Below, one piece after another: positions 25,615 through 32,539 of a stretch of 64,000 bases of DNA. Source of the DNA: Crossiella sp. SN42. GTDB lineage: Bacteria > Actinomycetota > Actinomycetes > Mycobacteriales > Pseudonocardiaceae. The translations under genes and the position numbers were made by a program. Below the pieces are notes generated by a model. The model ran no database searches and was not told where the DNA came from. It saw nothing but the letters and a program-made list of their open reading frames with translations. The stretch is taken from contig NZ_JAMHIV010000019.1 of the NCBI RefSeq assembly GCF_023897065.1, positions 124,001 to 188,000 of the forward strand. The letters are read 5' to 3'. Position 1 is the stretch's first letter. Each line of letters opens with the position of its first letter.

Positions 25615-27303
25615 TCAGCGAGATCGGGCCGACGTCCTGAGCATAGCCAAGGTGCAGCCAACCAGAGCAGCCAGGGCGGCCGTTTGGAGGAGGGGGTACA
25701 GGACTGGGCTGGGGCCGGTGACGGCTACTGAGCTGCCGACGTAGGTGAAGTTGTCGCCCATCAGCAGGGAGCCCAGGTACAGGAAGAGTTCCGGGACGGT
25801 GTGGGCGAGCAGGGCGGCGGGGGTGAAGGCGCGGAGGCGGGGGTTGGGGAGGGTGGTCAGGGCGACCAGGAGGCAGAGCGCGCCGAGGGCTGCCCAGGGG
25901 AGCAGGGCGCCCAGGGCGCCGGCGCGGGTGGTGAGGCTGGCGGTGGAGTAGCCGTTGGGGATGGCGACGAACAGCAGGATGAACTGGACGGCCAGGGCGG
26001 TGAGGACGCCGTAGGCCAGGGGGCGGCGGGTGGGTGGGACGACAGCGGGCCGGCTGAGCTTGGGGAAGGGGGTCAGGCGGAGGAGCAGGAGAGCGATGAG
26101 GGCGGCCACGGCCAGGAACTGGAGCCAGGCCAGGATGTCGCCGCGGGCGTGGATGGAGGTCAGGGCGTCGGCGGCGGAGCCCAGGGTGCTGCCGGCGAGC
26201 AGGCCGAGGCCCAGGTGGGCGCGGTCGTTGGGGTGTCGTAGCCAGGTCAGGCCGAGGAACATCAGGGTGAACCTGGCCGCCAGGTAGAGCACCGCGAGCA
26301 GGGTGGCGATGCCGAGGGTGCCGGTCCAGTTCGCGATGGTGGTGGCCGCGACCGCGGCGGCGGCGATGGGGAGCAGGGCCGGGTTGTGCGCCTTGGGCAA
26401 GGAGAACCGGGGTTGACTGTCCGGAGTGGACAGTTCGCGTTGCCATGCCTGGATGGCGGCGAGTTTGCCTGCCAGGTCGGGGATCTGGGCCAGGCCCAGG
26501 TGTTCCTGAAGTCCCGCGGCGAGGGTGGCCACCGGCATGGTGGCGGCGTGGGGGCCGAGCAGGTGCAGGGCGGCGGGCAGGCGGCCGCAGAGCAGGGTGA
26601 GGTCGTCGACGGGTTCGGTGGCCACGCGGGCGGTGCCCAGGTACGGGGTGAGCAGGTCGCGGGCCGCCTGCGGGGTGAGCACGTCGAGGACGAGGGGGCG
26701 GGCGCCGTGGGTGGCGTAGAGGGCGGGTAGCGCGCGGCGGGTGGTGATCACGGCGAAGGCGGCGTTGCCGGTGGGCAGCAGGGGGCGGACCTGGTCGGCG
26801 TCCCTGGCGTCGTCGAGGACGACCAGGATGCGCCGGTTGGCCAGCAGTTCGCGGTAGAGGCCGAGGCGGGAGTCGGGGTCAGCCGGGATGCGGTCGACGC
26901 CGAAGGCCTCCAGGAAACGGTGCACCACGTGGTCCGGGCGGACCGGCAGCGCGTCGACCGAGCCGCGCAGGTCGGCGTAGAGGCAGCCGTCCGGGAAGTC
27001 CGCGGCGGCCTGGTGCGCCCAGTGCAGGGCCAGGGCGGAGCGGCCGAGGCCGGGAGCGTCCTGCACGCCGGAGACCACCGCGACCCGGGCACCGTCGGCG
27101 CGCAGCGCGGTCAGGGCAGCCAGTTCGCGGTCCCGGCCGACCAGGTGGCCGGGGATGCCGGGCAGCTGGCGCGGGGTGCGAAGCGGGGCGGGGCCGGGGC
27201 CGAGGTGGATGTCGCCGTGCACGTCCCTGATCTGCCAGGCATCGCCGCCCACCGAGCCGCTCAGGTCGTTGTTGCTGCCCCCGGGCGGAGTGTCATCGCT
27301 CAC
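25615..27303 (-). CDS. STAND/NB-ARC-like protein with altered P-loop and polytopic membrane C-terminus
   Basis: This is about 562 residues from GTG 27303; ATG 27339 would add 12. The N-terminus has SGSVGGDAWQIRDVHGDIHL, a segment common before NB-ARC domains in actinomycetes. The NTPase region (about 50-310) keeps the Walker B stretch ILVVLDDARD, sensor VITTRRAL and LCGRLPAALHL. The P-loop, however, reads APGLGRSALAL with Arg-Ser replacing Lys-Thr. The C-terminal half has about seven or eight membrane helices instead of TPR or WD40 repeats. STAND proteins are signal-triggered switches; loss of the Walker lysine suggests binding without hydrolysis. It is divergent from the nitric oxide synthase gene. 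Confidence 0.72.
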   Translation of the reverse strand: MSDDTPPGGSNNDLSGSVGGDAWQIRDVHGDIHLGPGPAPLRTPRQLPGIPGHLVGRDRELAALTALRADGARVAVVSGVQDAPGLGRSALALHWAHQAAADFPDGCLYADLRGSVDALPVRPDHVVHRFLEAFGVDRIPADPDSRLGLYRELLANRRILVVLDDARDADQVRPLLPTGNAAFAVITTRRALPALYATHGARPLVLDVLTPQAARDLLTPYLGTARVATEPVDDLTLLCGRLPAALHLLGPHAATMPVATLAAGLQEHLGLAQIPDLAGKLAAIQAWQRELSTPDSQPRFSLPKAHNPALLPIAAAAVAATTIANWTGTLGIATLLAVLYLAARFTLMFLGLTWLRHPNDRAHLGLGLLAGSTLGSAADALTSIHARGDILAWLQFLAVAALIALLLLRLTPFPKLSRPAVVPPTRRPLAYGVLTALAVQFILLFVAIPNGYSTASLTTRAGALGALLPWAALGALCLLVALTTLPNPRLRAFTPAALLAHTVPELFLYLGSLLMGDNFTYVGSSVAVTGPSPVLYPLLQTAALAALVGCTLAMLRTSARSR

Positions 27304-27435
27304 CGGACCTGCATGACACACCGGTGCCAGGCGGCGCAACCGTCACGCACCGTTCATCGCCGCAGAACTGCCGCTGCCCGACTCCGTGACCCCGCTCCCC
27401 GAAGGAGTGAGTCGCGGCGGCTAGGTTTGGCGGCG

Positions 27436-28719
27436 ATGTTCTCCTCCGCCAGTTCCCCCGGTCCCGGCGCGCCCTGGTCGCGTCCCCCGCAGCTGGCCGC
27501 CGAGGCGCCCGCGGCCCCGGCCGCGCCCAGCGTGGACCCGGAGCAGGCCGCGGAGTTCCTGGAGCTCTTCCACGCCGAGCACCCCGAGGCCGGGGACGTG
27601 CGGACCCGGATCCAGTGGGTGCGCGCGGAGATCGAGATGACCGGCGGCTACCAGCACACCAGCGCGGAGCTGGCCTTCGGCGCGCGGGTGGCCTGGCGCA
27701 ACAGCGCCCGCTGCATCGGCCGCCTCTATTGGCGCAGCATGAAGGTGCGGGACATGCGCGCGGTGCACCGGGCTGAGGAGGTCGCCGCGCAGTGCTTCGA
27801 GCACCTGCGCCTGGCCTACAACGGCGGACGGCTCCGCCCGGCCATCACCATCTTCGCCCCCGACCTGCCCGACCGCCCCGCGCCGCGGATCTGGAACGAG
27901 CAGCTGCTGCGCTACGCCGGCTACCCGGTCGGCGACGGCACCGTGCTCGGCGACCCCCGCTACACCGGGTTCACCGCCCAGGTGAACCGGATGGGCTGGC
28001 AGCGGCCACTGCCGCGCGGCCCGTTCGACCTGCTGCCGCTGGTGGTGGAGACCGCCGCGGAAGGGCCCCGGCTGTTCGACCTGCCCGCGGATGTGCGCGA
28101 GGAGGTGCCGCTGACCCACCCGGACCTCCCCTGGTTCGGCGAGCTGGGCCTGCGCTGGCACGCGGTCCCGGCGATCAGCAACATGACGCTGTCCATCGGC
28201 GGCGTCGCCTACCCCGCCGCCCCGTTCAACGGCTGGTACATGGGCACCGAGATCGGCGCGCGCAACCTCGGCGACACCGGCCGCTACGACGCGCTGCCCG
28301 AGATCGCCGAGCGGATGGGCCTGGACACCAGCTCGGAGGCCACGCTGTGGCGGGACCGGGCGCTGGTGGAGATCAACCGGGCGGTGCTGCACTCCTACCA
28401 GGTCGCCGGGGTCGCCATCAGCGACCACCACACCGAGTCCCAGCGTTTCCTGGCGCACGTGGCCAAGGAGGAGAAGGCCGGTCGTACCTGCCCGGCGGAC
28501 TGGAGCTGGATCGTGCCGCCCATGTCCGGTTCGCTGACCCCGGTGTTCCACCGCTACTACGACACCGAGCACCTGCGCCCGGAGTTCATCCTGGATGAGG
28601 AAGCCGCGCGGCGCGGGCAGCTGGGCAGCCCCGAGCACTTCGCGAGCAGGCCGCATACCGCGGGTACTGCTCCAGATGTGTGGAGTTGGCTGCGCGGCAA
28701 GGTCGCGGTCGGCGGCTGA
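27436..28719 (+). CDS. nos: Bacterial nitric oxide synthase, oxygenase domain only
   Basis: This is a 427-residue heme protein that oxidises L-arginine to citrulline and NO using an external reductase. The proximal heme cysteine is C93 in WRNSARCIGR. The substrate-binding glutamate lies in NGWYMGTEIGARN, and WSWIVPPMSGSLTPVFH lies near the C-terminus. No reductase domain is fused, as in other bacterial enzymes. An Ala/Pro-rich N-terminal extension of about 45 residues precedes the family core. ATG 27436 follows a GGCGGC-type leader with no strong ribosome site. No nitrating P450 or thaxtomin-type gene is nearby. Confidence 0.93.
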   Translation: MFSSASSPGPGAPWSRPPQLAAEAPAAPAAPSVDPEQAAEFLELFHAEHPEAGDVRTRIQWVRAEIEMTGGYQHTSAELAFGARVAWRNSARCIGRLYWRSMKVRDMRAVHRAEEVAAQCFEHLRLAYNGGRLRPAITIFAPDLPDRPAPRIWNEQLLRYAGYPVGDGTVLGDPRYTGFTAQVNRMGWQRPLPRGPFDLLPLVVETAAEGPRLFDLPADVREEVPLTHPDLPWFGELGLRWHAVPAISNMTLSIGGVAYPAAPFNGWYMGTEIGARNLGDTGRYDALPEIAERMGLDTSSEATLWRDRALVEINRAVLHSYQVAGVAISDHHTESQRFLAHVAKEEKAGRTCPADWSWIVPPMSGSLTPVFHRYYDTEHLRPEFILDEEAARRGQLGSPEHFASRPHTAGTAPDVWSWLRGKVAVGG

Positions 28720-28864
28720 GCCCGTTCGGCGGCCCGGACTCCCCCGCCCGGCTCCGCGCGGGCGGCCGAATGGCGATGATCGACTGATACGGACAGTGGT
28801 CACCCGATCACCGCGCGTTGTCCCCGGCGCGGGTGGCGGGTTAGGGTCCGCTGCGCTGACACCT

Positions 28865-28905
28865 CGACGGCCGCCCGCTCACCTGGGGTGTGCGGGCGGC
28901 CGTCG
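28865..28905. terminator. Strong hairpin between nos and the VOC gene
   Basis: A 14-base perfect stem, CGACGGCCGCCCGC with GCGGGCGGCCGTCG, surrounds a 13-base loop. It lies 145 bases after the nos stop and 15 bases after the VOC stop on the other strand. It is therefore best placed to terminate the leftward doxX-VOC transcript and may also stop read-through from nos. Confidence 0.65.
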
Positions 28906-28920
28906 GGTCAGCCGGGTGGT

Positions 28921-29322
28921 TCAGTCCTGCGGCAGCGCGGACATGTCCATGTAGGCGAGCTCCCAGACGTGGCCGTCCAGGTCGCGGAAGCTGCCGCCGT
29001 ACATGAAACCGAGGTCCTGGAACGGCTTCCACTCCGAACCCCCGTTGGCCAGCGCGGTGGAGACGAACTGCTCGACCTCCTCGCGGCTGTCCGCGGACAG
29101 CGCGTTGAGCACCTCGGTGGTGTTCGGGTCGCTGATCTCGCCGTTGATGAACTCCTTGAACTTGGCCTCGCCCAGCAGCATCACCGAGATGTTCTCCTCG
29201 ATGTTCATGCAGGCCGTGTTCTCGTCGCTGAACTGCTCGTTCGCGGTGAACCCGAGCTTGGTGTAGAAGTCGCGGGCCGCGGCGACGTCCTTGACCGGCA
29301 GGTTGATGAAGATCATGCGCAT
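28921..29322 (-). CDS. VOC family (glyoxalase/bleomycin-resistance fold) protein
   Basis: This is a 133-residue protein with paired beta-alpha-beta-beta-beta units. MRMIFINLPVKDVAAARDFYTKLGF opens the first, and FRDLDGHVWELAYMDMSALP closes the second. It resembles the PhnB-like/'lactoylglutathione lyase' group whose substrates are mostly unknown. The start is ATG 29322 with AGGAGA upstream; a longer frame to 29388 lacks homologous character. It follows the DoxX gene on the same strand by 62 bases, so the two probably share a transcript driven from the ECF-like promoter at 29.8 kb. Confidence 0.85.
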   Translation of the reverse strand: MRMIFINLPVKDVAAARDFYTKLGFTANEQFSDENTACMNIEENISVMLLGEAKFKEFINGEISDPNTTEVLNALSADSREEVEQFVSTALANGGSEWKPFQDLGFMYGGSFRDLDGHVWELAYMDMSALPQD

Positions 29323-29384
29323 GGCGGGATTCTCCTGATGTCGCGGGATGTGCGTGGTGGATTCTGCGCGAAAGGTCGGACAAA

Positions 29385-29786
29385 TCAAGCGGAACGGCGC
29401 GGGCGGCGGGCCCAGGCGATGACCCCGGCGAGCACGCCGAGGGTGACCGTGGTGATGGCGAAGACCGGGGTGCCGAAGACGACCACCTGGTAGTAGGTCG
29501 CGCCGATCATCAGCAGCACCAGGCCCAGCCCGGCCACGGCGGCCAGTCGCGGGATGACCAGGCCGATCGCCCCGGCCAGCTCGACCACGCCGATGAACAG
29601 GCGGAACCAGTCACCGCCGAGGGTCTCGAAGATGGCGACCGCGGTGGCCTCCCCGACCAGCTTCGGGATCGCCGCGGCGATGAGGAAGAAGGCGGCGAGC
29701 AGGCCCTGGAGCACCCAGAGCGCGATGTTCCCGGCGCGGGAGGCGGGCTTGGCGGTGACGGCGGCGGTGGTGGCGATGGTGGTCAT
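29385..29786 (-). CDS. DoxX family membrane protein
   Basis: This is a 133-residue protein with four membrane helices. The first begins at ALWVLQGLLAAFFLIAAAIPKLVG, which has the DoxX-type lysine after the helix. The third contains FIGVVELAGAIGLVIPRLA. DoxX proteins are often linked to oxidative or thiol stress, but their biochemistry is unresolved. It is divergent from an ECF sigma factor gene and carries the second copy of the shared promoter blocks. Confidence 0.85.
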   Translation of the reverse strand: MTTIATTAAVTAKPASRAGNIALWVLQGLLAAFFLIAAAIPKLVGEATAVAIFETLGGDWFRLFIGVVELAGAIGLVIPRLAAVAGLGLVLLMIGATYYQVVVFGTPVFAITTVTLGVLAGVIAWARRPRRSA

Positions 29787-29805
29787 CTCTGGCTCCCCGG
29801 TTCGT

Positions 29806-29857
29806 GTCCTCGTTGTGGTCTCACCCGTACTGACCGGGGCCGGTGCGCAAACTCATC
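29806..29857 (-). promoter_or_regulatory. ECF-like promoter region, copy 2 (doxX-like gene)
   Basis: GATGAGTTT begins at 29857 and ACCACAACGAGGAC begins at 29819 on the minus strand, again exactly 38 bases apart. A shared GGTC lies at bases 23-26 of the block and CGC at bases 11-13. The 14-base block ends 19 bases before the DoxX ATG. The adjacent divergent ECF sigma factor is the obvious candidate to recognise it. Confidence 0.62.
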
Positions 29858-29964
29858 GGCGCGCGCCGAACTTTTTTCTGGCGGGGGTGTCTGTACAGGT
29901 CAGAGGCCATGAAGCACACTGGGGCCGCCTTGTCGCGCACCACCTGGGGAGAGGAAGAACGGTC

Positions 29965-30948
29965 GTGGTCTCCACGGAGAAGCCGCTTGAGGACGAGTTC
30001 CTCGGGCAGGCCGGCCAGTACCGGCGGGAACTGCTCGCGCACTGCTACCGGATGCTCGGCTCGGTGCACGACGCCGAGGACCTGGTGCAGGAGACCTACC
30101 TGCGCGCCTGGCGGGCCTATGACAAGTTCGAGGGCCAGTCCTCGCTGCGCACCTGGCTGCACCGGATCGCCACCAACACCTGCCTGACCGCACTGGAAAG
30201 CCGGGCCAAGCGGCCGCTGCCCACCGGGCTCGGCCAGCCGGGCTCGCAGGCCGAGGATCCCTTGGTGGAGCAGGCGGAAGTGCCGTGGCTGGAACCGATC
30301 CCGGACAGCGCGGTCGGCCTGGACTCCGGGGACCCGGCGACCATCGTCACCGACCGGGAGAGCATCCGGCTGGCCTTCGTGGCCGCCCTGCAGCACCTGC
30401 CGCCGCGGCAGCGCGCGGTGCTGATCCTGCGCGATGTGTTGCAGTGGAAGGCCGCCGAGGTCGCCGAGGCGGTGGACATCTCGGTGGCCGCGGTGAACAG
30501 CACCCTGCAACGCGCCCGCGCCCAGCTGGACTCGGTGCGCCCCCAGCAGGACGCGGTCGCCGAACCGCTCAAGGCGGACCAGCGGGAGCTGCTGGAGCGG
30601 TACGTGAAGGCCTTCGAGGCCAAGGACATCAACGAGATCGTGTCGCTGTTCACCGCCGACGCGGTGTGGGAGATGCCGCCTTTCACCGGCTGGTACCAGG
30701 GTGCGGCCAACATCGGCAGGCTCATCGACACCGCCTGCCCGGCCGAGGGGCCCGGCGACATGAAGCTGATCCCGGTCAGCGCCAACGGCCAGCCCGCCTT
30801 CGGCCTCTACATGCGCGAGGGCGAGGTGTACAAGCCGTTCAACCTGCCGGTGCTCACCTTGGGGCCCAACGGGATCACCCACGTCTCCAGCTTCTTCGAC
30901 CTGTCCCTGTTCGAGAAGTTCGGCCTGCCCGCCGAGATTCCGGTGTGA
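29965..30948 (+). CDS. ECF sigma factor with C-terminal SnoaL-like domain
   Basis: This is a 327-residue sigma-70 family protein. Region 2 (about 15-85) has LLAHCYRMLGSVHDAEDLVQETYLRAWRAYDKFEG. Region 4 (about 130-190) has LPPRQRAVLILRDVLQWKAAEVAEAVDISVAAVNSTLQRAR. A C-terminal NTF2/SnoaL-like domain follows (about 200-320), with LLERYVKAFEAKDINEIVSLFTADAVWEMPPF. Such fused domains replace a separate anti-sigma factor. GTG 29965 is set by GGAGAGGAAG. Its likely targets are the divergent doxX-VOC pair and the reductase gene at 18.1 kb, which share a promoter layout. Confidence 0.9.
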   Translation: MVSTEKPLEDEFLGQAGQYRRELLAHCYRMLGSVHDAEDLVQETYLRAWRAYDKFEGQSSLRTWLHRIATNTCLTALESRAKRPLPTGLGQPGSQAEDPLVEQAEVPWLEPIPDSAVGLDSGDPATIVTDRESIRLAFVAALQHLPPRQRAVLILRDVLQWKAAEVAEAVDISVAAVNSTLQRARAQLDSVRPQQDAVAEPLKADQRELLERYVKAFEAKDINEIVSLFTADAVWEMPPFTGWYQGAANIGRLIDTACPAEGPGDMKLIPVSANGQPAFGLYMREGEVYKPFNLPVLTLGPNGITHVSSFFDLSLFEKFGLPAEIPV

Positions 30949-31028
30949 CAGCGATTCCGGTGTAGGGCAACAGCTCCGCGTCCGATGACCGCCAGATCGG
31001 GGCGGCCCGGTCCAGCAGGCTATGAGTC

Positions 31029-31769
31029 ATGAACGAACTCACCAGCCGGACCGCCCTGGTCACCGGCGGCAGCCGGGGCATCGGCGCCGCCATCGCCCGC
31101 GCCCTCGCCGAACGCGGCGCGGACGTGGCCATCACCTACCACACCAACGCCGAGGCCGCGGCCAAGGTCGTGGACGAGATCAAAGATCGCGGCGGGCGTG
31201 CCCTGGCCGTGCAGGCGGACAGCGCCGACCCGGTGGCGGTCACCAGCGCCGTGGCGGCGACGGTGGAAACCTTCGGCGGGCTGGACATCCTGGTCAACAA
31301 CGCCGCCGCGTTCGAGTTCGCGCCCCTGGCAGAGCTCAGCGCGGAAGCGGTGAACCGGACCCTGGCGGTCAACGTGCGCGGCCCGCTGCTGGCCGCCCAG
31401 GCCGCCGCCCCGCACCTGGGCGAGGGCGGGCGGATCATCACCATCGGCAGCAACGTGGCCGACCGGGCGGTCTTCCCCGGCTTCGCGCTGTACTCGATGA
31501 GCAAGAGCGCGATGACCGGCCTGACCAAGGCCCTGGCCAGGGAGCTGGGCCCGCGCGGCATCACGGTGAACCTGGTCAGCCCCGGCCCGACCCAGACCGA
31601 CGCGGCCCCCACCGACCCCGGTTTTGTCGAGGCCATCAACGCCTTCACCGCGCTGGGGCGCTTCGCCACCCCGGCGGAGATCGCCGCGGTGGTGGCGTTC
31701 CTGGCCACCCCGGCCGCCCAGTACGTCACCGGGTCCACCGTCAACGCCGACGGCGGGTTCACCGCCTAG
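31029..31769 (+). CDS. Short-chain dehydrogenase/reductase (3-oxoacyl-ACP reductase-like)
   Basis: This is a 246-residue classical SDR. It has the cofactor motif TGGSRGIG (residues 13-20), NNAA near 90, the catalytic serine in ITIGSNVAD, the YSMSK Tyr/Lys pair near 156-160, and a C-terminal VTGSTVNADGGFTA. It is probably NADPH-dependent; the substrate is unknown. It lies 80 bases after the ECF sigma gene on the same strand and is followed by a clear hairpin terminator. The product has the usual length. Confidence 0.87.
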   Translation: MNELTSRTALVTGGSRGIGAAIARALAERGADVAITYHTNAEAAAKVVDEIKDRGGRALAVQADSADPVAVTSAVAATVETFGGLDILVNNAAAFEFAPLAELSAEAVNRTLAVNVRGPLLAAQAAAPHLGEGGRIITIGSNVADRAVFPGFALYSMSKSAMTGLTKALARELGPRGITVNLVSPGPTQTDAAPTDPGFVEAINAFTALGRFATPAEIAAVVAFLATPAAQYVTGSTVNADGGFTA

Positions 31770-31782
31770 CCCGAACGGGTGC

Positions 31783-31816
31783 TGCCGCGCCAGGGGGCTT
31801 TTCTCCTGGCGCGGCA
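31783..31816. terminator. Hairpin terminator after SDR gene
   Basis: TGCCGCGCCAGG pairs perfectly with CCTGGCGCGGCA over 12 bases around a 10-base loop containing TTTT. It begins 13 bases after the SDR stop codon and ends 84 bases before the next gene, so it probably separates the two transcription units. Confidence 0.7.
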
Positions 31817-31900
31817 ACGGAATCAGACCGTGACCTGACCGGCCTCGCCTACGTCATCTGGCGGACGGTATTTACCGCGCGCCCGTGATCCCATGGATCG

Positions 31901-32539
31901 GTGGAGTTCGCGGTCTTCTTCGCCCAGACCTGTCCAGGCATGCTCGCGCGCGCCCTCATGCTCACCGACAACCGCCAGGACGCCGAGGACGCGGTCCAGG
32001 AGGCCTACGCCGAGGCGATGCGGCAGTGGCCCGAGCTGGCGCACCGGGGGCCGGAGGAGTGGGTGTACCGGGTGGTCAAGCGGCGGCTGTGGGCGGCGGC
32101 CCGGCGGTGGCGGCGGCAGCGGCCCCTGGAACTGGTGGTCGCGCTGCCCGCGCGCTGCTCCACCGAGGAGGCCGCGCAGGTCCGGCTGATCCTGGACGGG
32201 CTGGCCCGGTTGCCGCGCAGACAGCGGGTGGTGGCCTACCTGCACTGGGTGGAAGGCCGCACCCCGGACCAGATCGCGGCCGAGCTGGGTATCGGCGAAG
32301 GGGCCGTGACCAGGATGATCGGCAAGGCCAAGGTGCTGCTGGACAACCTGCTCGGGCTCACCGGGGTGCGCGACCGGGAGGCGCTGACCGGGCGGGTCCG
32401 CCGGGTCGCCCTGCCCGACCAGCCCGCCGATGACGTGGTCACCGAAGCCTTGCGGCGCACCGAGAGCGTGCTGCGGGCCGGCGCCGAAGAAGACACCGAG
32501 GCCCTGGCGCGGATCGCCGGGCGGCTGGGGCTGCCGTGA
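31901..32539 (+). CDS. ECF sigma factor, coupled to M48 protease
   Basis: This is a 212-residue sigma-70 family protein. Region 2 has LARALMLTDNRQDAEDAVQEAYAEAMRQWPEL, and region 4 has LPRRQRVVAYLHWVEGRTPDQIAAELGIGEGAVTRMIGKAK. The last 55 residues are a helical extension of unknown role. The start is GTG 31901. Its stop overlaps the GTG of the following M48 metalloprotease (GTGA), so the two are translationally coupled. No anti-sigma factor is adjacent, so the membrane protease may take part in the signal path. Confidence 0.82.
   Translation: MEFAVFFAQTCPGMLARALMLTDNRQDAEDAVQEAYAEAMRQWPELAHRGPEEWVYRVVKRRLWAAARRWRRQRPLELVVALPARCSTEEAAQVRLILDGLARLPRRQRVVAYLHWVEGRTPDQIAAELGIGEGAVTRMIGKAKVLLDNLLGLTGVRDREALTGRVRRVALPDQPADDVVTEALRRTESVLRAGAEEDTEALARIAGRLGLP

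Noticed and set aside
27436-28719. NOS as part of a nitrating biosynthetic cluster
   Set aside because: No P450, NRPS or thaxtomin-like genes are nearby; the neighbours are a STAND-like protein and stress-type small proteins.
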